Below, one piece after another: positions 7,555 to 16,597 of a stretch of DNA of 64,000 nucleotides (within the stretch, counting starts at the first letter, position 1; each line of letters opens with the position of its first letter). A program made the position numbers and the translations under genes. The notes beneath the pieces are model-generated. The model saw nothing but the letters and a program-made list of their open reading frames with translations, had not been told where the DNA came from and ran no database searches. The DNA lies in contig NZ_CP158375.1 in the NCBI RefSeq assembly GCF_041021955.1, positions 2,728,001 through 2,792,000 of the forward strand, given 5' to 3'. Source of the stretch: Caulobacter sp. 73W. GTDB lineage: Bacteria; Pseudomonadota; Alphaproteobacteria; Caulobacterales; Caulobacteraceae.

Positions 7555-9150
7555 TCAGTGCAGACGCAGGATGACTGCCGCATAGGCGCCCAGCCGCCAG
7601 GAGCCGGCCTCCGTCGTGACCTCCCCGCTCGTCGCCAACGCCTCGCCGGACAGGTCCGCGGCCCAGTCGATCGCCTCGGTCCCCAGGTTGAAGACGCAGG
7701 CGATCCGTTCGTCGTCCTCGCGCCGCTCATAGGCCAGGATCGGCGCCGGCGCGTCGATAAAGCTCAGCGTCCCCAACCGCAGGGCGGGGGAGGCGCTTCG
7801 CAGCTTCATCAGATGGCGCGCGAAGTTCAGGGTGGAGGCCTCATCGCCCTCCTGCTCCGCCACCGTCAGGCCCACATGCTCCTTGGCCGCCGGCAGCCAC
7901 GGCGCGCCGGTGGTGAAGCCGAAATGCGGCTCCGTGGTCCAGGGCATCGGCGTGCGGCAGCCGTCCCGCCCCTTGGCCACGGGGTAGTAGAGATCGCCCA
8001 TAGGATCGCGCAGCTGGTCGCGGGTCAGGTCGGCTTCGGGCAAGCCCAGCTCCTCCCCCTGGTACAGCAGGATCGTGCCGCGCAGGCTCAGCAGCAGCGC
8101 CAGCATCAGCCGCGCCAGTTCCGGCCCCGCGTCCGGCCCCCCGAACCGGGTCACGGTCCGCAGGATGTCGTGGTTGGAGAACGCCACGCAGGGCCAGTGG
8201 TCGGCATGCTGCGACAGCAGCTGGTAGTGCTGGGTCAGGAAGGTCCGCTCCAGCTCCGAGGCGATCAGCAGCGGAAAGCTGTAGCCGGAATGCAGGCCGG
8301 CATCGGGCGCCGCCAGTCCGCCGGACAGGGCCGCCTCCTCGAAGAACTCGCCGAAGACGAAGCGGTCGGGATGACGCTCCACCGTCCGGCGCACCGCATC
8401 CATTGCGGTGATGTTGTCTGGCCGGTTGCTGTCGTGCAGGTGCCGCTGAAGATTGGGCGCGTGGCCCCAGTGCCAGGGCGTCCGCGACTCCGCCGGCTCG
8501 GCCGGATTGTCGGTCAGCTCCGGGTCGTGGAGGTAGCAGTTGGTGGTGTCCAGGCGAAAACCGTCCGCCCCGCGCTTCAGCCAGAAATCCAGCACATCCA
8601 GGGCCGCCTGCCGGGCGTCGGTATTGTGCCAGTTCAGCTTCGGCTGCTGGCGCAGGAAGCGGTGGTGGAAATGCTGCCGCCGCGCCGGCTGATAGGACCA
8701 GGCCGCCCCGCCGAACGCCGCCAGCCAGTTGTTCGGCGGCGTGCCGTCGGCCTTGGGCTCGGCCCAGACGTACCAGTCGGACTTCGGGTTATCCCGGCTG
8801 CGCAGGCTTTCCTGGAACCAGGGGTGCTCGTCGCTGGTGTGCGCCAGCACCTCGTCCAGCAGCACCTTGATCCCCCGCCCGTGCGCCGCCTCCAGCAGGG
8901 CGTCGAAGTCGGCCAGGGTCCCGTAGTCGGGATGGACCTCCTCATAGTCGCTGACGTCATAGCCCCAGTCGCGGTTGGGAGAGGGATGGATCGGCGACAG
9001 CCAGATCGCATCGACCCCCAGGCTCTTGATGTAGTCCAGCTTGCCGATCAGCCCCGGCAGGTCGCCGTGCCCATCCCCGTCGCTGTCGAAGAAGCTGCGC
9101 ACATAGACCTGATAGACCACCGCGCCACGCCACCAGGGGGTATTCGCCAT
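7555..9150 (-). CDS. GH13 alpha-glucosidase
   Basis: A 531-aa alpha-amylase-family enzyme. The TIM-barrel motifs are in order: DEVLAHTSDEHPWF (99-112), GADGFRLD with nucleophile Asp201, FGEFF with acid/base Glu268, and FSNHD (324-328). A C-terminal beta-sandwich follows. The HPWFQES and GRDGCRTPMPW segments are typical of oligo-1,6-glucosidase/alpha-glucosidase subfamilies that split alpha-glucosyl ends of short oligosaccharides. There is no signal peptide, so it is cytoplasmic. The ATG at 9150 is picked for GGAGG five bases upstream; ATG 9162 is in frame but overlaps a repeat. It is preceded by REP element A1. Confidence 0.9.
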   Translation of the reverse strand: MANTPWWRGAVVYQVYVRSFFDSDGDGHGDLPGLIGKLDYIKSLGVDAIWLSPIHPSPNRDWGYDVSDYEEVHPDYGTLADFDALLEAAHGRGIKVLLDEVLAHTSDEHPWFQESLRSRDNPKSDWYVWAEPKADGTPPNNWLAAFGGAAWSYQPARRQHFHHRFLRQQPKLNWHNTDARQAALDVLDFWLKRGADGFRLDTTNCYLHDPELTDNPAEPAESRTPWHWGHAPNLQRHLHDSNRPDNITAMDAVRRTVERHPDRFVFGEFFEEAALSGGLAAPDAGLHSGYSFPLLIASELERTFLTQHYQLLSQHADHWPCVAFSNHDILRTVTRFGGPDAGPELARLMLALLLSLRGTILLYQGEELGLPEADLTRDQLRDPMGDLYYPVAKGRDGCRTPMPWTTEPHFGFTTGAPWLPAAKEHVGLTVAEQEGDEASTLNFARHLMKLRSASPALRLGTLSFIDAPAPILAYERREDDERIACVFNLGTEAIDWAADLSGEALATSGEVTTEAGSWRLGAYAAVILRLH

Positions 9151-9161
9151 GTCATCCTCCA

Positions 9162-9269
9162 TGCGTGCTTCGAGACGCGCCTGCGGCGCTCCTCAGCATG
9201 ACGGATTCAGTATGCCCCGACCTTCGTCATCCTGAGGAGCCGGCGCGGCCGGCGTCTCGAAGGACGCAC
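9162..9269. repeat. REP-like inverted repeat, family A copy 1
   Basis: Two imperfectly complementary arms of about 40 bases flank a roughly 25-base centre. The left arm contains GTGCTTCGAGAC...CTCAGCATGAC. The right arm contains GTCATCCTGAGG...GTCTCGAAGGAC. Five similar elements occur elsewhere in the window. Confidence 0.85.
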
Positions 9270-9329
9270 GACGCTCCAGCTCGGCTGACTAGCGATTGAG
9301 AAGCCCAGGCGTTCCCGCGAACGCGAGTG

Positions 9330-10718
9330 TCACCGCTTCATCCCGCCCAGCCGCCATCCGGCCAGCCAGCCGATCAGCGACAGCGGGATCAGCGCCCCGA
9401 ATAGCCATGAGCCCACGGCGGTCGCCGTGGCCGGCTCGATCCCGTGGGCGAAGCCCAGCGCGTTGGCCGCCGCGCCGACCCCGGCCGCGCCCGCGGCGCC
9501 GCCGATCATCTGGGCGGTGGGGATGGAGGACGAGCCCATGGCCGTCTCGTCGCTGGGCAGGGCGCTGATGATCCGCTTGGCCGCCGGCCCCCAGGTCAGG
9601 CCGAAGCCGCAACCGACCAGCAGCAGCGACAGGAAGATCTCCGCTGTCGACCGATGCGGCAGGGTCCAGGCGCTCCACACAGTGCCGACCATCACGCAGG
9701 TCGCGCCCAGGCGGATCATCACGCTGTCCAGGCGCTGCGGCACGACCGCCGCCAGCAGGGCGGTGACCGTCCAGCCGCCGGCGATGGCGCTGACCACATA
9801 GCCCGCGAACAGGGGCGAGGCGTCGTGCTGCCGCTGGATGAAGGCCGGGCCATAGACCGATAGGCCGATGGCCGCCGCCTCCAGGGCGAAGATCATCAGA
9901 TAGCCCGCGCCCGCCGCCCGCCGCAGGTCCCCCGCCGAGCGGGGCAGCAGCGGCGTCCGCGCTACGGCGTTCACCCGCAGCAGGCTGGCCATGACCAGCA
10001 CCCCGAACAGGGCCAGCACCCCGCCCATCACCGGCGAGGCGACGATCCCGGCCGAGGCGATCATCACCACCGCCACGGTCAGCACCAGAAGCTGCGGGAC
10101 CGGCACGCCGCCCGACCGCTCCGACCGCTCACCCTTCTCCATCAGCAGGACCGAGGCGGCGACGAACACCATCCCCTGGACGACGAACATCCAGAACGCG
10201 CCGCGCCAGAAGTCCAGCTCGGCGAACACCCCGCCGACCAGCGGGCCCAGCACCGTGGCCACGCCCCACACCGCGCTGATCGCGCCGAAAACCTTGCCCC
10301 ACAGGCGCTGGGGGAACATCACCGCGATGGCTACGTAGCACAGGGCCACGATCCCGCCCGCGCCAAGCCCCTGCACCAGACGGCCCAGGACGAAGGTCAG
10401 GAAATCCGGCGCGACCGCGCTGGCCAGGCAGCCGATCACATAGGCCGCGCCCGCCACCAGCGTCGCCTGCCGCAGGCCCAGCACCATGGACAGCCGGCCC
10501 GCCGCCGCCCCGGCGATGATCGAGCCCAGCAGATACGCCGCCACGGCCCAGCCGAAATACTGATACCCGCCCAGGTCCTCGCCCACGCTGGGCATGATGG
10601 TCACGGTCACCAGCGTGTCGGCGGCGTTCAGCCAGATGCCCAGGCACAGCAGGCCAAAGCGCAGGGCCAGCCCCGGCGCCATCAGGTCGCGCCAACTGGC
10701 GGGAGTCTCGGTGCTCAT
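9330..10718 (-). CDS. MFS transporter, DHA2-like drug/H+ antiporter
   Basis: A 462-aa integral membrane protein with about 12-14 hydrophobic helices. The helix 1 region LNAADTLVTVTIMPSVGEDLGG resembles the LD(x)TIVNVALP motif of the 14-TM DHA2 branch. The helix 4-5 region has GRLVQGLGAGG (RxxQGxG). A basic loop (MEKGERSERSG) divides the two halves. It is predicted to export a hydrophobic compound using the proton gradient; the substrate is unknown. It is a monocistronic gene, divergent from the extensin-like gene at 10757. Confidence 0.85.
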   Translation of the reverse strand: MSTETPASWRDLMAPGLALRFGLLCLGIWLNAADTLVTVTIMPSVGEDLGGYQYFGWAVAAYLLGSIIAGAAAGRLSMVLGLRQATLVAGAAYVIGCLASAVAPDFLTFVLGRLVQGLGAGGIVALCYVAIAVMFPQRLWGKVFGAISAVWGVATVLGPLVGGVFAELDFWRGAFWMFVVQGMVFVAASVLLMEKGERSERSGGVPVPQLLVLTVAVVMIASAGIVASPVMGGVLALFGVLVMASLLRVNAVARTPLLPRSAGDLRRAAGAGYLMIFALEAAAIGLSVYGPAFIQRQHDASPLFAGYVVSAIAGGWTVTALLAAVVPQRLDSVMIRLGATCVMVGTVWSAWTLPHRSTAEIFLSLLLVGCGFGLTWGPAAKRIISALPSDETAMGSSSIPTAQMIGGAAGAAGVGAAANALGFAHGIEPATATAVGSWLFGALIPLSLIGWLAGWRLGGMKR

Positions 10719-10756
10719 GCGCGCGGTCTAGCCCGGTCGGCGGTGAAAGCCCACCC

Positions 10757-11512
10757 GTGAACCCCGGGGACGTCTGCGCCGTTGCCCTCTGTGTGAAGCC
10801 CGCTTCTCCCGAAACCCTAGCCCTCGCCGGCCTTGGCGCGGCCCTCCTCGATTTCGCCCTCGTGGCGATCGTCGTGTTCGCGGGCGTGGACCGCTATGCG
10901 CCGCCGCAGGATCTGCCGTGGAAGCCGTTCAGCCTGGCGCAGCCTATCGGCATGGCGACCGCGACCAAGCTCGCGCGCCTCACGGACGACCCTGCAGCCT
11001 GCCGCGCGGCCCTGACCGAAGGCGGCCTGACCTTCCGCGACGCCGAGGTGCGAGAGGAGGGCTTTTGCTCCACCGCCGACACGCTTCGACTGTCCTCCGG
11101 CGCCAGCCTGGCGCCGACCGGCCCGCTGATGACCTGCGGCCTCGCCCTGACCTACGCCTTGTGGGAGCGGCAGGTGGCCGCCCCCGCCGCCCAGATCGCC
11201 TTCGGCCAGCCGCTGGGTCGTGTCGAGCATCTGGGGACCTATGCCTGCCGCACCGTCTATGGCCGCGAGGGCGGCCGCCCCAGCAACCATGCCACCGCCA
11301 ACGCCCTGGACGTCTCCGGTTTCCGCCTACCGGACGGTCGCCGTGTCACCATCGCCGCCGATTTCCGCGAAGAGAGCGCAGAGGGCCGTTTCCTGCGCGC
11401 CGTCCGCGACGGGGCCTGCAAGCTGTTCGGCTCCACCCTCAGCCCCGACTATAACGCCGCCCACGCCGACCACCTGCACCTGGACCGAAGCCGGTATCGG
11501 ATTTGTCGGTAG
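10757..11512 (+). CDS. Extensin-like family protein with N-terminal membrane anchor
   Basis: A 251-aa protein with one transmembrane helix (about residues 21-44) and a C-terminal extensin-like domain. Conserved residues resemble a LAS-type metallopeptidase site: SNHATANALD (His178, Asp185) and HADHLHLD (His236, Asp238, His239, His241). Several cysteines (83, 104, 127, 164, 221, 250) probably form disulfides in the periplasm. The family is common in alphaproteobacteria and is thought to act on peptidoglycan. The GTG start at 10757 lacks a good SD; GTG 10793 is an alternative that keeps the anchor. Confidence 0.78.
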   Translation: MNPGDVCAVALCVKPASPETLALAGLGAALLDFALVAIVVFAGVDRYAPPQDLPWKPFSLAQPIGMATATKLARLTDDPAACRAALTEGGLTFRDAEVREEGFCSTADTLRLSSGASLAPTGPLMTCGLALTYALWERQVAAPAAQIAFGQPLGRVEHLGTYACRTVYGREGGRPSNHATANALDVSGFRLPDGRRVTIAADFREESAEGRFLRAVRDGACKLFGSTLSPDYNAAHADHLHLDRSRYRICR

Positions 11513-12036
11513 AGCCTCTAGAAAACAGCCGAAAGCCAGAAGCTCCCCCTCTCCCTCGGCGGGAGAGGGCAAGGGTGAGGGGGCGCTGAGGGTCAGCGGG
11601 CAAGGCGCCGCAAGTCAAAGCTCGATCTCTCTCTCATCGAGGGAGAAAGGGGATTTGCGAAGACTTATCCGCCCCCTCTGCACCTCCCGTAAGCTCCTGA
11701 CCGTCCCCATCACGGGAAGGGCGCGCGGCCAGCGCTGTGTCGTGGGGGATGCGGTCGAGCGGGTAGCGCGACCGTCGGTGGTGAGAACGAGGGGCTTCGG
11801 CCCTGTCTGGACACTGCTCTTGCCCCAAAGCGGCAAGAATGACCGTGCGGAGCGGAAAGACCTTCGTCGAACCCGGGGCCCCAAAACTCACCTCGCCTGA
11901 CGCAGGTCAGGGCGCTCCGCCGCCCTTCCAACCTTTCGGGAGTTTCCCGTGGGGTGATTTCGCGCGCCGCTTGACCCAGCGTCCATCTCCGCTCAACTTC
12001 ACGCTCAAATCAAACAAACGTTTAAGGGAGCGCGTC
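11513..12036. other. Intergenic region of 524 bases, no supported gene
   Basis: The stretch begins with a family C repeat (11541-11584, a CTCCCCCTCTCCC / GGGAGAGGG inverted repeat). It then holds AT-poor sequence with short frames of implausible composition. The last 40 bases contain the SD of the SDR gene and AAACGTTT (a palindrome, 12015-12022) that could be a TetR-type operator. I see no RNA gene. Confidence 0.5.
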
Positions 12037-12804
12037 ATGGCCCACCTCTTTGATCTGACCGGCAAGGTGGCGATCATCACCGGCTCCTCGCGCGGCATCG
12101 GCAAGGCCATCGCCGAACGCATGGCCGAGCAGGGGGCCAAGGTCGTCATCTCCTCGCGCAAGGCCGGGCCCTGCGAGGAGGTGGCCGAGGCGCTCAACGC
12201 CGCCCACGGCGCCGGGACCGCCGTCGCCATTCCCGCCAATATCTCGTCGAAGGAGGACCTGCAGCGCCTGGTGGACGACACCCGCAAGGCGTTCGGCAGG
12301 ATCGACGTCCTGGTCTGCAACGCCGCGACCAATCCCTATTACGGCCCCATGGGCGGGATCGAGGACGACCAGTTCCGCAAGATCTTCGAGAACAACGTCC
12401 TGGCCAACCACTGGCTGATCGGCATGGTCGCGCCCGAGATGCGCCAGCGCAAGGACGGGGCGATCATCGTGGTGTCGTCCATCGGCGGCCTGCGCGGCTC
12501 GCCGATCATCGGCGCCTACAACGTCTCCAAGGCCGCCGACTTCCAGCTCGCCCGCAACTACGCCCACGAGTTCGGGCCCGACAATGTCCGCGTGAACTGC
12601 ATCGCCCCCGGCCTGATCCGCACCGATTTCGCCAAAGCCCTGTGGGAGAACCCCGACACCCTGCGCCGCGCCACCGAGGGCGTGCCCCTGCGCCGCATCG
12701 GCGAGCCGGACGAGATCGCCGGCGCGGCGGTGTTCCTCGCCTCGGCCGCCGGCAACTTCGTCACCGGCCAGGCCATCGTCTGCGACGGCGGGGCGACGAT
12801 CTAA
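12037..12804 (+). CDS. SDR-family NAD(P)-dependent oxidoreductase
   Basis: A 255-aa classical short-chain dehydrogenase. It has the Rossmann motif TGSSRGIG (15-22), NAA at 95-97, the catalytic Ser in VVSSIGG (147/148), and YNVSK (Tyr161, Lys165). The C-terminal GGATI ending is typical. The pattern resembles DHRS4-like ketoreductases and those of fatty-acid or xenobiotic metabolism. GGGAG lies 6 bases before the ATG at 12037. A short palindrome AAACGTTT sits just upstream; in this group TetR-controlled acyl-CoA genes often have such sites, but no regulator is adjacent. The substrate is unknown. Confidence 0.9.
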   Translation: MAHLFDLTGKVAIITGSSRGIGKAIAERMAEQGAKVVISSRKAGPCEEVAEALNAAHGAGTAVAIPANISSKEDLQRLVDDTRKAFGRIDVLVCNAATNPYYGPMGGIEDDQFRKIFENNVLANHWLIGMVAPEMRQRKDGAIIVVSSIGGLRGSPIIGAYNVSKAADFQLARNYAHEFGPDNVRVNCIAPGLIRTDFAKALWENPDTLRRATEGVPLRRIGEPDEIAGAAVFLASAAGNFVTGQAIVCDGGATI

Positions 12805-12806
12805 TT

Positions 12807-12838
12807 TTTCTCCTGCCCCGCTTGCGGGGGAGGGGGCG
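12807..12838. repeat. Family C intergenic repeat, short copy
   Basis: TTCTCCTGCCCCGC-TTGC-GGGGGAGGGGG: a pyrimidine arm and a purine arm around a TTGC loop. The same end sequence borders the longer copies at 33575, 40702 and 54021. Confidence 0.6.
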
Positions 12839-12856
12839 CAGAGCTCAACCCTTCAA

Positions 12857-12945
12857 CCGCTCATCCCGGCGAAGGCCGGGACGCAGATACATCCAGAGCG
12901 TCAGCAGGGTTTCACCTAGGCCCCGGCCTTCGCCGGGGTGAGCGG
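12857..12945. repeat. Family B intergenic repeat, copy 1
   Basis: The ends CCGCTCATCCCGGCGAAGG and CCTTCGCCGGGGTGAGCGG are inverted copies. The core carries ATCCAGAGCGTCAGCAGGG. Related copies are at 48874, 61894 and 63221. Confidence 0.8.
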
Positions 12946-12999
12946 ATTTAGGAGCCCAAGGCTCTTGCTGGACTTAGCCGGGCCCGGCAAACACCACCC

Positions 13000-13452
13000 A
13001 TGACCATCGTCGATTTCGAGCCCCGTCACGCCGAGGCCTGGCGCCGCCTCAACGAAGCCTGGCTGACCAAGTTCTTCGTCATCGAGGCAAAAGACCGGCT
13101 GGTGCTCGACAATCCCGGCTCGGTCATCCTCGACAAGGGCGGCCATATCTTCATGGCCGAGGCGGACGGCGAGACCGTCGGCTGCGTCGCCCTGATCCCC
13201 ATGGACGATGGCGGATACGAAGTCGGCAAGATGGCCGTGGATGAGCGGATGCAGGGTCGCGGCTACGCCCGCAAGCTCATGCTGGCCTGCATCGAAAAGG
13301 CCCGCGCCCTGGGCGCGCGGCGCCTCTATCTGGAAAGCAGCTCGCACCTGACGCCGGCCCTGACCCTCTACGAGTTGGTCGGCTTCCAGCACCTGCCGCC
13401 GTCCCCATCGCCCTATGTCCGCGCCGACGTGTGGATGGAGTTGAAGCTCTAG
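13000..13452 (+). CDS. GNAT-family N-acetyltransferase
   Basis: A 150-aa single GNAT domain. The acetyl-CoA pyrophosphate-binding motif A is MQGRGYARKLM (about residues 85-95), preceded by the beta4 strand YEVGKMAVDE and followed by ARRLYLESSSHLTPALTLYELVGF. The start ATG directly follows the family B repeat. It transfers acetyl from acetyl-CoA to an amine on an unknown small molecule or protein. Confidence 0.85.
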   Translation: MTIVDFEPRHAEAWRRLNEAWLTKFFVIEAKDRLVLDNPGSVILDKGGHIFMAEADGETVGCVALIPMDDGGYEVGKMAVDERMQGRGYARKLMLACIEKARALGARRLYLESSSHLTPALTLYELVGFQHLPPSPSPYVRADVWMELKL

Positions 13453-13518
13453 CCGCAACCTTGGCCGCAGCTCGCGCATTCCTGCCTCGGGTTTCAGGAA
13501 ACGCGGGAGCGAACTCAC

Positions 13519-13767
13519 ATGAGCGGCGTAGGCATTATCGGCGCGATCATCATCGGCATCCTTGCCGGCTGGATCGCCGAACAGATCATGAAGCGCGAGC
13601 ACGGCCTGCTGACCAATCTGATCGTCGGTCTGGTCGGCTCCTTCCTCGGCGCCTTCATCGCCAACGTGCTGGGCATCAGCTGGGGCGGCTGGATCGGCAG
13701 CCTGGTGATCTCCACCCTCGGCGCCATCGTGCTGCTGGCGCTTCTGGGTCTGTTCCGCCGCCGCTAA
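13519..13767 (+). CDS. GlsB/YeaQ/YmgE-family small membrane protein
   Basis: An 82-aa inner-membrane protein with three hydrophobic helices and the family pattern: G-rich first helix (IIGAIIIGILAGWIAEQIM), then GLLTNLIVGLVGSFLGAFIANVLG and a final ISTLGAIVLLALLGLFRRR. Family members are linked to general stress or transglycosylase-associated functions, but the mechanism is unclear. The SD is weak (GGGAGCG upstream). It lies between the GNAT and Ogt genes on the same strand. Confidence 0.88.
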   Translation: MSGVGIIGAIIIGILAGWIAEQIMKREHGLLTNLIVGLVGSFLGAFIANVLGISWGGWIGSLVISTLGAIVLLALLGLFRRR

Positions 13768-13839
13768 GGCGGCTGACGGAGTCCGAAAACCGCAACTTGC
13801 GGGCGGCGGGGGACGGGCGAGGGGTGTAGGCTCCTCGTC

Positions 13840-14388
13840 ATGTCCGGCATCGCCTACGCCTTCTTCGACACCGCCATCGGCCGCTGCGCCATCGCCTGGG
13901 GCGAGGGCGGCATCAAGGGGCTGCGTCTGCCGGACGATGATCCGGCCTACGTCCTGCGGCGAATGCTGGCCCGCTTTCCCGAGGCGGAGGAGGGCGCGCC
14001 GCCGCCGCATATCCAGGCGGTGATCGACGACATCGTGCGCCTGATGCTGGGCGAACGGGTGGACCTGTCCGCTGCGCCGCTCGACATGTCCGATGTCCCG
14101 GACTTCCACCGTCAGGTCTATGACCGGGTGCTCCAGATCCAGCCGGGCCAGATCCGCACCTATGGCGACGTGGCCCGCGACCTGGGCGACATCACCCTGT
14201 CCCGCGCCATCGGCCAGGCCATGGGCGCTAATCCGTTCCCCATCGTCATGCCCTGTCACCGCGTCATGGCGGCAGGCGGCAAGCTGGGCGGCTTCTCCGC
14301 CCCCGGCGGCTCGGACACCAAGCGCAGGATGCTGATCATCGAAGGCGGCAAGCCTGACGCCGGGCCGCAAGGCGACCTCTTCGGCTAG
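13840..14388 (+). CDS. ogt: Methylated-DNA--[protein]-cysteine S-methyltransferase
   Basis: A 182-aa suicide DNA-repair protein. The acceptor cysteine is Cys139 in PFPIVMPCHRV, the HTH helix region is GQIRTYGDVARDLG, and the Asn/GlyGly segment GGKLGGFSAPGG follows. It removes methyl groups from O6-methylguanine. The N-terminal part lacks an AdaA-like domain, so it is an Ogt type and not Ada. Its TAG stop (14386-14388) overlaps the TAG stop of the converging LysR gene (14385-14387) through the palindrome CTAG. Confidence 0.92.
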   Translation: MSGIAYAFFDTAIGRCAIAWGEGGIKGLRLPDDDPAYVLRRMLARFPEAEEGAPPPHIQAVIDDIVRLMLGERVDLSAAPLDMSDVPDFHRQVYDRVLQIQPGQIRTYGDVARDLGDITLSRAIGQAMGANPFPIVMPCHRVMAAGGKLGGFSAPGGSDTKRRMLIIEGGKPDAGPQGDLFG

Positions 14389-15293
14389 AACCGCGCCTCT
14401 TCCGCCAGGAAGTCGATGAAAGCCCGCACCCGAGCCGGCAGGCGGCCGTCCTGACCGATGAACACTGCGAACATCTCCTCGGTGTCGCCGGGGTTCAGGT
14501 GCTCCAGGATCGGGACCAGCCGCCCGGCGGCCAGGTCGGGTCCGATGTGGAAGTGCGACAGCCGCGCCACCCCTGCCCCCGCCACGGCCAGTTGCCTCAG
14601 GGATTCGCCGTCGCTTATCCGCAGGTTTCCGGACACCGCCATACTGACGGAGCCGCCTTGCCCATCAAGGAATGGCCATCCGCTGAGAATGCGGTTGAAG
14701 TTGAAGCCCAGCCGATTGTGCTCTTCCAGCTCCGCCAGGGTCTTCGGTTCGCCATGGCGGGCCAGGTAGTCGGGCGAGGCGACCACCGACAGCCTGCTGG
14801 TCCCCAGCTTGCGGGCCACCAGCTGCAACTCCTTCAAGGGGCCGGTGCGGATCGCCACGTCGGCCCGCTCTTGCATCAGATCGACCATCACGTGGTCGAT
14901 CAGGGTCACGTCCAGCTGGACCTGCGGATGCGCGTCCAGGAAGCGGGGGATCAGGGGCAGCAGATAATGCTGGCCGAAAGGGATGTTGCAGTTGACCCGC
15001 ACCCGGCCCCGCGGCGCCGCACCGACGCCGGCCTCCAGTTCCGCCTCGGCGATGTCGGCCAGCACCTTGATCGCCCGTTGATAGAAGGCGTCCCCCTCCG
15101 CCGTCAGCTGCAGCTTGCGGGTGGAGCGGTTGATCAGTCGGGCGCCCAGGCGCGTCTCCAGCCGGCTCATCAGCTTGCTTACCGCGGAGGGGGTCATGCC
15201 CAGGCTGCGGCCGGCGGCTGAAAAGCCGTCCTGCTCCACCACCCGGACGAAGACCTCCATCTCCCCCGATCGATTCAGGTCCTGCCGCGCCAT
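14385..15293 (-). CDS. LysR-family transcriptional regulator
   Basis: A 302-aa LTTR. The N-terminal winged HTH (about residues 10-65) includes GFSAAGRSLGMTPSAVSKLMSRLE. The C-terminal periplasmic-binding-like effector domain follows, with the usual hinge. The ATG at 15293 is preferred to the GTG at 15308. It is divergent from the MFS gene at 15391; the 97-base gap contains GTGAACTGAACTCAC-like dyads suited to a T-N11-A site. It therefore probably autoregulates and controls the pump. The effector is unknown. Confidence 0.9.
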   Translation of the reverse strand: MARQDLNRSGEMEVFVRVVEQDGFSAAGRSLGMTPSAVSKLMSRLETRLGARLINRSTRKLQLTAEGDAFYQRAIKVLADIAEAELEAGVGAAPRGRVRVNCNIPFGQHYLLPLIPRFLDAHPQVQLDVTLIDHVMVDLMQERADVAIRTGPLKELQLVARKLGTSRLSVVASPDYLARHGEPKTLAELEEHNRLGFNFNRILSGWPFLDGQGGSVSMAVSGNLRISDGESLRQLAVAGAGVARLSHFHIGPDLAAGRLVPILEHLNPGDTEEMFAVFIGQDGRLPARVRAFIDFLAEEARF

Positions 15294-15390
15294 GTGAACT
15301 GAACTCACAGATGGTTTTCCGATCGGCAGTCTAGTTCACAAGCGCCCGAGGCTCCACCTGCGACGGACTTCGCTGTTTCAGGAGGCCGTC

Positions 15391-16560
15391 GTGCCCATAG
15401 CTCTCTTCGCCCTGACCGCCGGCGCCTTCGGCATCGGGGTCACCGAATTCGTCATCATGGGCCTGCTCTTGCAGGTCTCCGCCGACCTCGGCGTCAGCAT
15501 CTCGCAGGCCGGCCTGCTGATCTCCGGCTACGCCTTCGGGGTGTTCCTGGGCGCGCCGCTGCTGACCATCGCCACCCGGGGCATGCCGCGAAAGGCGGTG
15601 CTGATCGCCCTGATGCTGATCTTCACCCTCGGCAACATCGCCTGCGCCGTCGCGCCGTCCTACGGCCTGCTGATGGGCGCGCGGATCCTCACCTCCCTGG
15701 CCCACGGCACCTTCTTCGGCGTCGGGGCGGTGGTGGCCACCAGCCTGGTGCCGCCGGAGCGCAAGGCCTCGGCCATCTCGATCATGTTCACCGGCCTGAC
15801 CATCGCGACCCTGATGGGCGTGCCGTTCGGCGCGTGGCTAGGTCTGCAATACGGCTGGCGCTCGACCTTCTGGGCCGTGGCCGCCATCGGCCTGGCCTCC
15901 GCCGCCGTGCTGGCTGTCTTCGTGCCCGCCGACAAGGAAAAGCCCCAGCCCACGCCGCTGAAGAATGAGTTCGCCGTCCTGGCCCGGCCGCAGGTGCTGC
16001 TCGGCCTGCTGATGACGGTGCTGGGCTTCGCCGGCGTGTTCGCGGTCTTCACCTACATCCAGCCGATCCTGACTCGGATCACCGGCTTCTCGGAGGCCGC
16101 CGTCTCGCCGATCCTGCTGGTGTTCGGCGGCGGGCTGGCCGTGGGCAACCTGCTGGGCGGCCGTCTGGCGGACAAGCGGCTGATGCCGGCCCTGATGGGC
16201 GCCTTAGCCCTGCTGGCGTTGGTGCTGGTCGCCCTGACCTTCGCCTTCCAGGCCAAGGTCCCGGCGGTGCTGTTCACCGGCCTGTTCGGCATCGCCGCCT
16301 TCGCCACCGTCGCGCCCCTGCAGCTTCGCGTGCTGGAGCAGGCGGGCGGCGCGGGCCAGAGCCTGGCCTCCAGCCTCAATATCGGCGCCTTCAATCTCGG
16401 CAACGCCTTCGGCGCCTGGCTGGGCGGGGCGGTGATCGACCACGGTCCCGGCCTGGGCGCGGTCACCTGGGTGGCGGCCCTGGTCCCGCTCGCCGGCCTG
16501 CTGGTCGCGGCGTGGAGCGTGGCGCTGGAACGCCGCGCGCCCCGACTGGCGGCGGCTTGA
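15391..16560 (+). CDS. MFS transporter, DHA1-type (AraJ/SotB-like)
   Basis: A 389-aa protein with 12 predicted helices. The first helix GAFGIGVTEFVIMGLLLQVSADLGVS is characteristic of the sugar-efflux/arabinose-efflux (AraJ, YdhP) branch. The start is GTG at 15391, with AGGAGG six bases upstream. It is divergent from the LysR gene and probably under its control. It ends in a strong bidirectional hairpin at 16568. It is likely an efflux carrier; the substrate cannot be read from sequence. Confidence 0.88.
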   Translation: MPIALFALTAGAFGIGVTEFVIMGLLLQVSADLGVSISQAGLLISGYAFGVFLGAPLLTIATRGMPRKAVLIALMLIFTLGNIACAVAPSYGLLMGARILTSLAHGTFFGVGAVVATSLVPPERKASAISIMFTGLTIATLMGVPFGAWLGLQYGWRSTFWAVAAIGLASAAVLAVFVPADKEKPQPTPLKNEFAVLARPQVLLGLLMTVLGFAGVFAVFTYIQPILTRITGFSEAAVSPILLVFGGGLAVGNLLGGRLADKRLMPALMGALALLALVLVALTFAFQAKVPAVLFTGLFGIAAFATVAPLQLRVLEQAGGAGQSLASSLNIGAFNLGNAFGAWLGGAVIDHGPGLGAVTWVAALVPLAGLLVAAWSVALERRAPRLAAA

Positions 16561-16567
16561 ACGAAAA

Positions 16568-16591
16568 AGGCCCCGGCTTTCGCCGGGGCCT
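16568..16591. terminator. Bidirectional terminator between MFS gene and typA
   Basis: A perfect 10-bp stem AGGCCCCGGC/GCCGGGGCCT with a TTTC loop. On the minus strand it is followed by TTTTTCGT, a proper U-tract for typA. On the plus strand the tail is weaker (CTGCTCTT). Confidence 0.85.
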
Positions 16592-16597
16592 CTGCTC

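Noticed and set aside
12807-12838. Terminator for the SDR gene
   Set aside because: The stem is a purine/pyrimidine bias repeat without a following T-run, and the same sequence is scattered between genes as a repeat family.
12857-12945. CRISPR repeats, because of repeated similar 30-40 base segments
   Set aside because: The repeats are dispersed, not in a regular array with unique spacers, and their ends are inverted copies.
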